A DNA stretch of 39,796 bases, taken from assembly GCA_027343965.1 (NCBI GenBank), contig DAHWJX010000024.1, positions 1 through 39,796 on the forward strand, given 5' to 3'. This stretch comes from JAKACU01 sp021821185. GTDB lineage: Bacteria; Bacillota; Bacilli; Alicyclobacillales; SLC66. This document shows, piece by piece, positions 24,001 through 31,714 of this stretch (the first letter of the stretch is position 1; every line of letters starts with the position of its first letter). Below the pieces are notes generated by a model. The model saw only the letters and a program-made list of their open reading frames with translations. It had not been told where the DNA came from and made no database searches. Position numbers and translations under genes: made by a program.

Positions 24001-25600
24001 TGGAGTCAATCGGAGGATTGGTCACTTGGGCAAACAGTTGTTTAAAATAACTGTAAAGTAACTGAGGGCGATCTGATAAAACCGGCAACGGCGTATCTAC
24101 TCCCATGGACCCTAATGGATCCACACCATCTTCAGCCATCGGCTTAAGCATGCGTTGGATTTCCTCGTACGTGTAACCGAATGCAAGCTGCCTGATGCGC
24201 ATCGTAGTATGATCCACAGGATGCACATGGACAGGTTCTGGCAACTTATCCAAGCTGATCAAGTGTTGATCCAGCCATGCACGATATGGATTTTCTTTGG
24301 CAACTTGTTCTTTGATCTCATCATCACTTACGATGCGTCCCTGCTCCGTGTCAATCAGTAACATGCGGCCTGGACGCAATCGCTCTTTTTGCACAATATC
24401 AGACGGGTCGATATCAAGCACGCCCACTTCCGAAGCAAGTACGATACGGTCGTCCTTTGTCACGTAGTACCGAGCCGGACGAAGTCCATTGCGATCAAGG
24501 ACGGCTGCAATCTGTGTACCATTGGTATAAACCATCGCAGCTGGACCATCCCAAGGTTCCATCAAACAACTATGGTACTCGTAGAACGCCTTTTTTGATG
24601 CACTCATCGTCTCATGGTTTGACCACGGTTCAGGAATCATCATCATCGCGGCATGAGGAAGACTTCTACCCGCCATGACAAGAAGCTCGAGCACATTGTC
24701 AAACATGGATGAATCGCTGCCCTCCTGATCAATAACGGGGAGAACTTTTTTTATGTCATCGCCAAACAAAGAAGACGCGAACATCGATTGTCTGGCATGC
24801 ATCCAATTAACATTGCCCCGCAGCGTATTGATCTCACCATTATGAATGAGGTAGCGATAGGGATGTGCGCGTTCCCAACTAGGAAATGTATTGGTACTAA
24901 ATCGCGAATGCACCAAAGCTAACGCTGTAGTGACTTTTTCGTTTTGCAAATCCGTGTAATATTCGCTCAATTGTTCTGTTGTCAGCATGCCTTTATAGAC
25001 GATAGTGCGCGAAGACAAACTACACACATAAAATGATCGACCATCTGGCACACCCGACAAGCGCAATGATCTTTCCATGCGTTTACGAATCACATAAAGT
25101 TTACGCTCAAACGCATCTTGGTCATGGACATTGTCCCCTTTAGCGATAAACACTTGGCGCACAAATGGTTCAACCGCTTTCGATGTTTCGCCAAGCATGT
25201 GATTATCCGTCGGAACATCGCGCCATCCGATAAGAATCTGCCCCTCATCGCTAATGGTCTGTTCAAAAAGTGTAATGAATTCTTGCCTCTTATAAGGGTC
25301 CTGAGGAAAAAAAACCATCCCTACACCGTAGGAGCCTGCCGCAGGCAAATTCGACATAGTAAAAGCACATGTTTCTTGAAAGAATGTGTCGGGGATCTGA
25401 AATAGGATCCCCGCACCATCACCTGAGTTCACTTCACTACCTTGAGCACCACGATGATCAAGATTTTGTAAAACAGTAAGGGCATCTTGCAAAATCTGAT
25501 GGCTTTTATGTCCCTTGATGTGAGCAACAAATCCGATACCACAAGCATCATGCTCAAACTGTGGATCGTACAACCCCTGTCGCGCAGGCAATCCTTTCAT
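21008..25600 (-). CDS. gltB: Glutamate synthase [NADPH] large subunit
   Basis: The alpha subunit, about 1530 aa, makes two glutamates from glutamine and 2-oxoglutarate. In order it has a short propeptide, then the Ntn glutaminase with nucleophile Cys20 (HDACGIGF), the central domain, the FMN synthase domain (GGKSNTGEGGEDPARF, MAQGAKPGEGGQLPG, SGYDGGTGASP) with the 3Fe-4S cysteines in CVMMRVCHLDTCPVG, and the C-terminal GXGXG beta-helix domain (FAPSASSFIAHENILIGNVALYG and on). I chose the ATG at 25600 with GGAG 8 nt upstream; an ATG at 25606 is nearly as good. It is the first gene of gltBD. A promoter and a downstream inverted repeat precede it, and no gltC regulator is nearby. Confidence 0.97.
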   Translation of the reverse strand: MKGLPARQGLYDPQFEHDACGIGFVAHIKGHKSHQILQDALTVLQNLDHRGAQGSEVNSGDGAGILFQIPDTFFQETCAFTMSNLPAAGSYGVGMVFFPQDPYKRQEFITLFEQTISDEGQILIGWRDVPTDNHMLGETSKAVEPFVRQVFIAKGDNVHDQDAFERKLYVIRKRMERSLRLSGVPDGRSFYVCSLSSRTIVYKGMLTTEQLSEYYTDLQNEKVTTALALVHSRFSTNTFPSWERAHPYRYLIHNGEINTLRGNVNWMHARQSMFASSLFGDDIKKVLPVIDQEGSDSSMFDNVLELLVMAGRSLPHAAMMMIPEPWSNHETMSASKKAFYEYHSCLMEPWDGPAAMVYTNGTQIAAVLDRNGLRPARYYVTKDDRIVLASEVGVLDIDPSDIVQKERLRPGRMLLIDTEQGRIVSDDEIKEQVAKENPYRAWLDQHLISLDKLPEPVHVHPVDHTTMRIRQLAFGYTYEEIQRMLKPMAEDGVDPLGSMGVDTPLPVLSDRPQLLYSYFKQLFAQVTNPPIDSIREEIVTMTATALGPERNLLEPDPESCRQIEVKTPILTNEEFAKLLHLHHDGWKSTVLPTLFPVAQGGSGLQEALEAVFAHADEAIAQGANVLVLSDRGFDQDLAPIPALLAVSGLHHHLIRQGTRTKVALVIESGEPREVHHFALLIGYGASAINPYLALETLDDMIRQGILTNRKHHEAVARYVKSATKGVIKVLSKMGISTIQSYHGAQIFEAVGIKESVVAKYFTWTPTRIEGIDLDDIAKDCLARHELAFSTALSASRELPSGGKIQWRKDGEEHLYHPESIHLLQQSCRQGNYDLFKQYSRMMNDHTRTKKNLRGLLNFANDLKPVPIDEVESVDSLVKRFKTGAMSFGSISQEAHESLAIAMNRLGGKSNTGEGGEDPARFVKDANGDSRRSAIKQVASGRFGVTSHYLVNADEIQIKMAQGAKPGEGGQLPGKKVYPWVAEVRHSTPGVGLISPPPHHDIYSIEDLSELIHDLKNANSSARISVKLVSEVGVGTIAAGVAKGKADVVLVSGYDGGTGASPETSIQYAGLPWELGLAETHQTLLLNKLRDRIVVETDGKLMTGRDVAIAALLGAEEFGFATAPLITLGCVMMRVCHLDTCPVGIATQSPVLRKNFTGKPEYVEYFMRFVAQELREIMAQLGLKTMEDMVGRTDLLTMSDELKTGKVQGIDLSKLLHQPKVQDDAARFKQIDQNHGIEQSLDALVLVPAARTALESGAAVAASFSIRNTNRVTGTHLGSLVTRRYGAKGLPDDTIKFHFEGSAGQSFGAFLPKGMTLFLDGDANDYVGKGLSGGRMAVFAPSASSFIAHENILIGNVALYGATAGEAFFAGQAGERFAVRNSGATAVVEGVGDHGCEYMTGGRVVVLGRTGRNFAAGMSGGIAYVYDEDGDFSTRCNQDMVLLETFVDEEEVLWVKNLLESHANFTKSAKANDLLIDWQTAKTKFVRVIPKDYKRMLSSVEEAKASGLTGQQAIMAAFELNKNDLARVGGN

Positions 25601-25649
25601 CGTCATCTCTCCATTTCCTCTCTCTGTAAAAACTCCATCTATCGTATTT

Positions 25650-25665
25650 TCATACAAAATTATGA
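25650..25665. promoter_or_regulatory. Inverted repeat in the gltB leader
   Basis: TCATA-N6-TATGA lies at about +7 to +22 from the predicted gltB transcription start. It could be an operator for a repressor; the arms are short, so chance is possible. Confidence 0.3.
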
Positions 25666-25678
25666 GATAATATTCTGA

Positions 25679-25707
25679 ATGATACCATCCCTTCTCCCCA
25701 AGATCAA
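25679..25707 (-). promoter_or_regulatory. Candidate sigma-A promoter of gltBD
   Basis: On the minus strand TTGATC (4/6), a 17-bp spacer and TATCAT (5/6) give a start near 25672 and a leader of about 70 nt. It lies between gltB and the upstream oxidoreductase stop. Confidence 0.55.
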
Positions 25708-25716
25708 TTCAAATTC

Positions 25717-26724
25717 TCATTTCTTCGACAATTCCACCGTCTTTCGCGAAGAAGCAGATGCATAAGCTGCAACATTTATACTTGTCAACATCAGCATATC
25801 CTGATCGGTGATGCGAGGCGTTGCAACTCCATCAATCGCTTGGATCCATTGTTGCATGGGTGACACATCCCGCGCCAAGAGCGTGACCTCTTCCCACTCA
25901 TTCTTATACGGTTCACCTTGAGCTGCACGACGCAAACGGACACGATCTTCCACAGCCAAGATTGTCCCTAACGTACCATATAACTCCAACTCAAATGGGC
26001 CTGCTTTTGAGACAAATCCAGTTTCAAGAACCCCAGTAGCACCTGTTGCATACTGCACCGTAACGATCGCGTGATCCTCGACAGCACGCTTTGTCAAATA
26101 ACTAAATGTCGCTGAAACCGAAATAGCGTTGCCTGCTAAACGATTGGTCAGATAAATTGGATGCGCTCCGAGGTCAATCAGCGCTCCACCACCTGTAGGC
26201 CCCACTTCAAAGAACTCGTCTTTCAACCAACCTGTAAGACCTGGCGCACTTGGCAATGCCCCATCATGTGCCACACGACAACGGATATGCGTTAAGTCGC
26301 CGATCCTACGTTCATCAAGCAAATGTTGCACGGTAAGATACGGAGACTCCGTCAAACGAGGCAAAGACAGCATCAACTGAACGCCTTCCTCATGAGCGAG
26401 TTGCACCAAGTATTCACAATCCTCATTCGTGAGCGCTAACACTTTTTCCGAAAATACATGTTTCTTTTGCACCATTGCTTTAGAAATTATCTCTCGATGC
26501 CTCGACGTTGGTGCAGTGACAATCACGGCATCGATATCGGTGTTATGCAGTACATCATCCAAATTATCCACAAATGGCGCATTCCATTGACTTGCAAATT
26601 CACGTCCGCGGTCAGCAACCTCATCCCACACGGCGACAATCTCGATACCGTTTCGCTTTGAAGCTTCTCTCGCATAATCTTTTGCATGTACATGCCAACT
26701 GCTAAGTATAGCCACTCTTAGCAT
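25717..26724 (-). CDS. Gfo/Idh/MocA family NAD(P)-dependent oxidoreductase
   Basis: The 335-aa dehydrogenase has an N-terminal Rossmann domain (LRVAILSSWHVHAKDYAREA, AVWDEVADRGREFASQW, VIVTAPTSRHREI) and the family's EK motif in KKHVFSEKVLALT. The C-terminal alpha/beta domain contains GPTGGGALIDLGAHPIYLTNRL with the conserved catalytic-region His. Members act on sugars, inositols and related polyols; the substrate is not readable. I chose the ATG at 26724 with AAAGGAG 9 nt upstream; the open frame extends to 26787 without a site. It is a single gene upstream of gltB on the same strand. Confidence 0.88.
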   Translation of the reverse strand: MLRVAILSSWHVHAKDYAREASKRNGIEIVAVWDEVADRGREFASQWNAPFVDNLDDVLHNTDIDAVIVTAPTSRHREIISKAMVQKKHVFSEKVLALTNEDCEYLVQLAHEEGVQLMLSLPRLTESPYLTVQHLLDERRIGDLTHIRCRVAHDGALPSAPGLTGWLKDEFFEVGPTGGGALIDLGAHPIYLTNRLAGNAISVSATFSYLTKRAVEDHAIVTVQYATGATGVLETGFVSKAGPFELELYGTLGTILAVEDRVRLRRAAQGEPYKNEWEEVTLLARDVSPMQQWIQAIDGVATPRITDQDMLMLTSINVAAYASASSRKTVELSKK

Positions 26725-26854
26725 ACCCTGTATCTCCTTTGCAGCCAAAAAAGCGCTTTGTTCAAGGCTGCCTGTGTTTTTGCCCACTCTTAGGACTATG
26801 CTAACACATTTACAGCGGCTTGAAAGCGCCTAAACAAGCTATTGCGCAAGTACT

Positions 26855-28600
26855 TTATTTGTAGAAAAACTGCGAAACAATATCCTTAGAAACCAGTGGT
26901 TTGGACAGCAAAAATCCTTGCATTTCATCGCACCGGCGTTCAAACAGAAACTGCTTTTGTTCTTCCGTCTCTACACCTTCAGCGATGACTTTCAGGCGCA
27001 AGCTATGACCCATACTAATGATAGCTGTCGCAATCTCCGCATTATCCGAGTCCCAAGTCAAATCACGAATAAAGGACTGATCAATTTTTAAGCGATCCAC
27101 GGGAAACCGTTTCAAGTAGCTTAGGGATGAATACCCGGTTCCGAAGTCGTCGATCGAAATTTGCACACCCATAGACTTGATCTTGTATAACATTTGAACG
27201 ATCGATTCCGTATTTTGTATCAGCAGGCTCTCAGTAATCTCAAGTTCAAGCAAGCGACCGTCAAGACGTGTCTCATGCAAGATTCGTTGTACCGTACCAG
27301 CCAAGTCAGAGGTCAGGAATTGCCTGGCAGATATGTTCACAGCAATACATATCGGTGCATAGCCTTGCTCTTGCCATGCGCGACTTTGTTCACAGGCTGA
27401 ACGCAACACATACTCACCAATCGGAACGATCAATCCTGTTTCTTCCGCGAGCGGGATAAATTCAGCAGGTGATACATGGCCCAGTTCCCGGCTATTCCAA
27501 CGCAATAACGCCTCAAGGCCAACAATATGACCTGTTTTCAACTCAACTTTAGGCTGATAGACCAAGTACAATTCCTTTTGCTCTAAAGCACGTCGCAAAG
27601 CCCGCTCCAATACAACCTGCTTCGTTGCCGTTTTAGTACTATTCATCACGGCATTATAAAATTGATAATTATTCTTTCCAATGCTCTTAGCTTGGTACAT
27701 CGCCATATCGGCATTACGAAACAACGTTATAGCATCTTTCCCGTCATCAGGAAACACGCTGATGCCGATACTTGCTGTCATGAAAATTTCCTCTTCATGC
27801 ACGATAAATGGCTCGCTCGTTAAGGAGTCCATGACACGGCGGACTAACGCCATGACTTCAGCACGATGGCTTATATGCGGCAGAATCATCGTAAATTCAT
27901 CACCGCCTACTCGTGCGATGATGATATCATCAGCCACGGTAGTCGATAGCCTTTCACAGACACGAAGCAATAACTGATCGCCTACTGCATGGCCAAAAGA
28001 ATCATTGATCATCTTGAATCGATCAAGATCGAGAAACAACGTGGCTACCATCCCCGACTCATTCGTACACGGAGACACTGCAGCCGCAAGTTCTTCCTGA
28101 AACAATCGACGATTAGGCAACCCTGTCAAGGAATCATAGTTCAACATATAGTCCTTGGCCTGCTCGGCAAAAATTCGCTCGGAAATATCCCGCGCCATTA
28201 CTAACGTGGCTGATCCATCATCAATAGAAACTTGGATGGATTTCACTTCTACATCGATGACCTTACCATCGAGTCCAATGAAACGCTCGTGACAAGGAGA
28301 TGTCTTATCACCGACATGTTGAAGCGTTCGCAACCGTTGCAACGCCACTTCATGATCATCATGATGTAGTCGATTTATAAAAGGTTGATCGAGAAGTTCG
28401 CTTTGAGAAGATGCCCCAAACATTGCGACACCCGCAGGATTAATATAAGAAATCCTATCTTCCTTAATGATGACAATCGTCTCTGGCGATTCAGACACAA
28501 GCGTCTCATAACGCGCTATACTTTGCGCAAGAGATTGCTGTAAGTCCCTAATGACATCATTTGCGTCTGTATGTATAGAATCTCTGTCGAAATGCCCCAT
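26855..28600 (-). CDS. PAS-GGDEF-EAL cyclic-di-GMP turnover protein
   Basis: The 581-aa soluble protein has a PAS domain (about 30-145), a GGDEF domain with intact GGDEF at 232-236 and DxLTGLPNRRLF, and an EAL domain with EAL at 363-365, DDFGTGYSSLSYLKRFP and KIDQSFIRDL. Both catalytic signatures are intact, so it may synthesise and cleave c-di-GMP. The allosteric RxxD site expected five residues before GGDEF is absent (ADDI there), which suggests loss of product inhibition. The ATG at 28600 comes right after a stop codon in frame and has only a weak GGTGA. The stop lies about 130 nt from the start of the oxidoreductase gene. Confidence 0.93.
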   Translation of the reverse strand: MGHFDRDSIHTDANDVIRDLQQSLAQSIARYETLVSESPETIVIIKEDRISYINPAGVAMFGASSQSELLDQPFINRLHHDDHEVALQRLRTLQHVGDKTSPCHERFIGLDGKVIDVEVKSIQVSIDDGSATLVMARDISERIFAEQAKDYMLNYDSLTGLPNRRLFQEELAAAVSPCTNESGMVATLFLDLDRFKMINDSFGHAVGDQLLLRVCERLSTTVADDIIIARVGGDEFTMILPHISHRAEVMALVRRVMDSLTSEPFIVHEEEIFMTASIGISVFPDDGKDAITLFRNADMAMYQAKSIGKNNYQFYNAVMNSTKTATKQVVLERALRRALEQKELYLVYQPKVELKTGHIVGLEALLRWNSRELGHVSPAEFIPLAEETGLIVPIGEYVLRSACEQSRAWQEQGYAPICIAVNISARQFLTSDLAGTVQRILHETRLDGRLLELEITESLLIQNTESIVQMLYKIKSMGVQISIDDFGTGYSSLSYLKRFPVDRLKIDQSFIRDLTWDSDNAEIATAIISMGHSLRLKVIAEGVETEEQKQFLFERRCDEMQGFLLSKPLVSKDIVSQFFYK

Positions 28601-28708
28601 AGTTCACCATTGGTTTTGTCGTCATGGCATCGCTTTTGTTGCCCAGTCTATTCGCCAAATGTATACGTAATTCCTCCTAAATCGACAAAGCTCGACATAT
28701 TTTTCATA

Positions 28709-28739
28709 TGTATGTAACACGATAAATCTTCCCATACTA
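28709..28739 (+). promoter_or_regulatory. Sigma-G-like forespore promoter
   Basis: TGTATG, an 18-bp spacer and CATACTA lie 46 nt before the RsfA-like gene. Bacillus sigma-G promoters have TGAATA-like -35 and CATACTA-like -10 elements, so the -10 is a full match. The gene's RsfA resemblance is independent support. Confidence 0.6.
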
Positions 28740-28784
28740 GATGAATAGGTAGAACACATTGAAAAGTTCTGGAGGGAATTACTC

Positions 28785-29390
28785 ATGCCAAAGACAGGTA
28801 ACTTACTGGGGGAAGTATGGTCGGGCGAAGAGGACCAAGTACTACTACAAGCCATGTACCAAGTACAAGAATTGAAAGGCCATTACGCCGTACTGTCCAA
28901 AAAACAAGTATCGCAGAAACTATCACGCAGTGAAAAGGCAGTCACCCTGCGATGGATGAGACTGCTCATTCGCTATCGCGACCAGATTATGACGGAGCGA
29001 AAACGTCGTGGCTTATCTATAACACCGATGAAACGAAGCACAGTGAAGCCCCATAAAACCGCATCACAAACGGCCGTTCCAACCGAACCTAAGACCATCG
29101 CTGAAACAGCCAGCGCATCAACCCATGAGTTTCAACAAACCATCCAATTTTTGCACAAGGCGGCCACAACCCATGAGAAACTTCGTCAGGCAGTGCAAGA
29201 ACTACTCGCAGAAGTGGAACGACAACGTGCCAATGCCATTTGGTACAAAGCGCAAGCGGAACAAGCTCAGAAGGAACGGGATGACCTTGTGAACGCTTTT
29301 GCCCTCGCTACAAAAATCGTCACAGAAGGCGACGAAACACTTGCTAGAATGAAAAAACTCAATATTGATCGGATGGGGGTCGTCGGTTAG
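28785..29390 (+). CDS. Myb/SANT-like DNA-binding protein, RsfA-like
   Basis: The 201-aa protein has an N-terminal Myb-like helix bundle (residues about 8-60) with VWSGEEDQVLLQAM, then VSQKLSRSEKAVTLRWM and RYRDQI. A basic and Thr/Ala-rich linker follows, and then a long coiled coil (about 112-180, EKLRQAVQELLAEVERQ, AEQAQKERDDLVNAF). RsfA, a prespore regulator in Bacillus, has the same plan of a Myb domain plus coiled coil. GGAGGG lies about 10 nt before the ATG and a sigma-G-like promoter precedes it. Its 3' end overlaps the MFS gene by 32 bp tail to tail. The RsfA link is moderate: the Myb pattern is clear, the target is unknown. Confidence 0.72.
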   Translation: MPKTGNLLGEVWSGEEDQVLLQAMYQVQELKGHYAVLSKKQVSQKLSRSEKAVTLRWMRLLIRYRDQIMTERKRRGLSITPMKRSTVKPHKTASQTAVPTEPKTIAETASASTHEFQQTIQFLHKAATTHEKLRQAVQELLAEVERQRANAIWYKAQAEQAQKERDDLVNAFALATKIVTEGDETLARMKKLNIDRMGVVG

Positions 29391-30537
29391 TAATCCACCA
29401 TAGTGACAGGCCCGCTCCAAAGAGTGCAACGATGGCAGTCACATAAAATCCAGAAGAAATCCCTATCGCATTGCTCATGGCACCCACGATGGATGGGCCT
29501 CCAAACATACCAAGTGAATAAACAGCCTGAAAAAATCCCATCGCGGTCGCTCGCCGATTGGTTGGGACATGAGCAATCGATAGGCCCATCAAGACAGGAA
29601 GGACAAGCCCTTGCCCAAACCCGTTTAGGGCTTGGCTGACAAGCAAAAATCCAAAGCTGTGTGTTAAAGGAATCATCGCTGTAGCTACAGCAGCAAAGAG
29701 GAAACCGCTCACAACGATAGCTCGCGGACCCATTTTACGAACGATCATCGTACCCGTTAGAAAACCAGCTAATGCGTTCGGCGCCGTTGTTAAGAGCGAT
29801 AAGAGTCCTAATTGTGCTTTTGTGGCTCCAATTTGCGTTGCGTATAACGGTGTGAAGCCGAACATCGTAACAAAGCTAAGTGCTTGCACAATGACAGCTA
29901 ACAACGAAACTGACAAAACATTGAAATCTTTCCCTGTCTCAACGAGCATAACGATAGGATGAGCACGATCCTTGGTACGATTTTCAGGTTGTTCTGGAAT
30001 CAAAAGGGCGCAAAGAAAGCTCAAAATGCCTCCGGCAACTCCCAAATAAAATGGTGCATGCCACCCATACCACTGTGCAAATAATCCGCCTAACGCCATC
30101 GCCATCATTTGTCCGATACCCGTCCAAAAACTCAGTAAACCCATGGCTTTTGGTGCCTGACCTGGAGGATAGGATTGCGAGAAAAGCACAGTAAAAGCCA
30201 CCCAACTTCCAGCCGCGATACCTGCAAACGCACGAAACAGTAACGTTAACCACAAAGAATCTGTCATCCCAAAGAAGAGTCCGCTTAAGGTGGAACAAAG
30301 GATACCTGCCAAAACGAACGGTTTTCTTACACCAATTTTATCGGACCACATACCAAGCGGTATTCTAATCAGCATTTGTGTGAATCCATAGCTGCCTACG
30401 ACCAATCCCGCCATAAAGACAGACCCACCTAAGACGCGCACATAAGGTGTTAAAATCGGTACATACGTATACATGGAAAACCAAAATAACATCGTCGCTA
30501 AATAAAACGGCAATTTTCCCAGTCTTTTTATAACCAT
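29359..30537 (-). CDS. Major facilitator superfamily transporter (12 TM)
   Basis: The 392-aa protein has about 12 membrane segments. The MFS A-like loop is GMWSDKIGVRKPFVLAG between helices 2 and 3, and a second-half equivalent is TGTMIVRKMGPRAIVVSG. It resembles the small-molecule/drug exporter branch, but the substrate is not readable. The start at 30537 lacks a good ribosome binding site: a run of A precedes it and a TATAAT sits only 8 nt upstream. It is divergent from a LacI-family gene, 100 nt away, which may regulate it. Its 3' end overlaps the RsfA-like gene. Confidence 0.87.
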   Translation of the reverse strand: MVIKRLGKLPFYLATMLFWFSMYTYVPILTPYVRVLGGSVFMAGLVVGSYGFTQMLIRIPLGMWSDKIGVRKPFVLAGILCSTLSGLFFGMTDSLWLTLLFRAFAGIAAGSWVAFTVLFSQSYPPGQAPKAMGLLSFWTGIGQMMAMALGGLFAQWYGWHAPFYLGVAGGILSFLCALLIPEQPENRTKDRAHPIVMLVETGKDFNVLSVSLLAVIVQALSFVTMFGFTPLYATQIGATKAQLGLLSLLTTAPNALAGFLTGTMIVRKMGPRAIVVSGFLFAAVATAMIPLTHSFGFLLVSQALNGFGQGLVLPVLMGLSIAHVPTNRRATAMGFFQAVYSLGMFGGPSIVGAMSNAIGISSGFYVTAIVALFGAGLSLWWITNRRPPSDQY

Positions 30538-30592
30538 TTTTTACCATTATACCCCCCGTGAAGGTCAATTAAAGCCATGGCAATTCAAGCTG

Positions 30593-30618
30593 TGGTATAG
30601 TATTAGACAATGATTGTC
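30593..30618 (+). promoter_or_regulatory. Extended -10 promoter and palindrome before the LacI-type gene
   Basis: TGGTATAGT at 30593-30601 is an extended -10 element. The palindrome GACAATGATTGTC (6-bp arms, one central base) at 30606-30618 lies right after it, near +1. This is the usual place for an operator that represses its own gene. Confidence 0.5.
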
Positions 30619-30637
30619 CCACAAAGAGGTCGATTCC

Positions 30638-31714
30638 ATGACAACGATTGCCGATGTGGCAAGACGAGCCAATGTTTCAGCTATGACGGTATCACGTGTT
30701 ATCAACGATACGGCCGCCGTCAATGATGCTACACGTCAACGCGTACTGAGCGCTATGGAAGAACTTAATTATGTGCCGAATTCCATTGCAAGAAGCCTCA
30801 TCTCCGGCAAAACAAATACAATCGGTCTCGTACTGGCTGATTTGGCCAATCCATTTTTCACAACGATCGCCCGGGGTGCGGAAGATACCGCCCACCTACA
30901 CCGTCACCGTCTGATCATTTGCAACCACGATGACGACGCCAGTAAAGAACGTGAATACATTGATGCGCTCATTTCAGCACGTGTTGATGGCATGATCATC
31001 GTACCGGCTTCAGATGCATCAAGAGATAGTCTGCAACAGTTGGCATGCCATCACATCCCTTACGTTATGCTTGACCGGCTTGTGGCAGGCATCCAGGCGG
31101 ACCACATTATCGGAGATAACAGAAATGCAGCGTATCGGCTAACATCACATCTAATCGACCAGGGCCACAAGCACATCGCCATCATTAACGGGCCACAGCA
31201 AATCTACACCGCTCATGAACGCTTTCAAGGATACGTAGCCGCACTGACTGATCACAACGTACCGGTGCGACAAGGACTGATCAAAGAAGCATCCTTCGGC
31301 CCTTACACTTCTCGCACACAAGAAGATGCACAGGGTATCTCCGGCATAATGCATGACTGGATGCAGGGCGATGCCATTCGACCAACTGCACTCGTTGCTG
31401 CAAATAACATGGTGGCTATCGAAGTCTTGCACAGCCTGGAAACGATGCATCTGCGCTGTCCGAATGATGTAGCGTTGGTATGCTTCGAGGACATTGATCC
31501 CCATGGACTTTTGCGCCCAAGTGTAACTGCGGCTACTCAACCTGCTTACGAGTATGGACACTTCGCCATGAAGATGTTATTTGAACGGTTGACAAACCCT
31601 GATTGTGCCGTTCAATCACTTATTTTGCGTAGTGAAATTCACTATCGCAATTCGTCCCTAGCCTCATATAACGCATTGTATATGGAAGATAAGACGTCAG
31701 AAATTCGTGCATGA
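30638..31714 (+). CDS. LacI-family transcriptional regulator
   Basis: The 358-aa repressor has an N-terminal LacI helix-turn-helix (TTIADVARRANVSAMTVSRVIN) with hinge VPNSIARSLISGKTNTIGLVLAD, then a periplasmic-binding-like effector domain (ANPFFTTIARGAEDT, DGMIIVPASD, HKHIAIINGP, ALVAANNMVAIEVL, ALVCFEDID). The effector is probably a sugar or nucleoside, but none can be named. I chose the ATG at 30638 because AAGAGG lies 7 nt upstream; the TTG at 30614 is in frame but lies inside the palindrome. It is divergent from the MFS gene and overlaps the sirtuin gene by 73 bp tail to tail. Confidence 0.92.
   Translation: MTTIADVARRANVSAMTVSRVINDTAAVNDATRQRVLSAMEELNYVPNSIARSLISGKTNTIGLVLADLANPFFTTIARGAEDTAHLHRHRLIICNHDDDASKEREYIDALISARVDGMIIVPASDASRDSLQQLACHHIPYVMLDRLVAGIQADHIIGDNRNAAYRLTSHLIDQGHKHIAIINGPQQIYTAHERFQGYVAALTDHNVPVRQGLIKEASFGPYTSRTQEDAQGISGIMHDWMQGDAIRPTALVAANNMVAIEVLHSLETMHLRCPNDVALVCFEDIDPHGLLRPSVTAATQPAYEYGHFAMKMLFERLTNPDCAVQSLILRSEIHYRNSSLASYNALYMEDKTSEIRA

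Noticed and set aside
28673..28678. A perfect AGGAGG on the minus strand about 70 nt upstream of the GGDEF-EAL gene
   Set aside because: No start codon at proper spacing opens a believable small frame, so I could not support a leader peptide.
30538..30551. TATAAT 8 nt before the MFS start, possibly a leaderless transcript
   Set aside because: No acceptable -35 was found at 15-18 bp, and the GC run next to it makes the hexamer likely to be chance.
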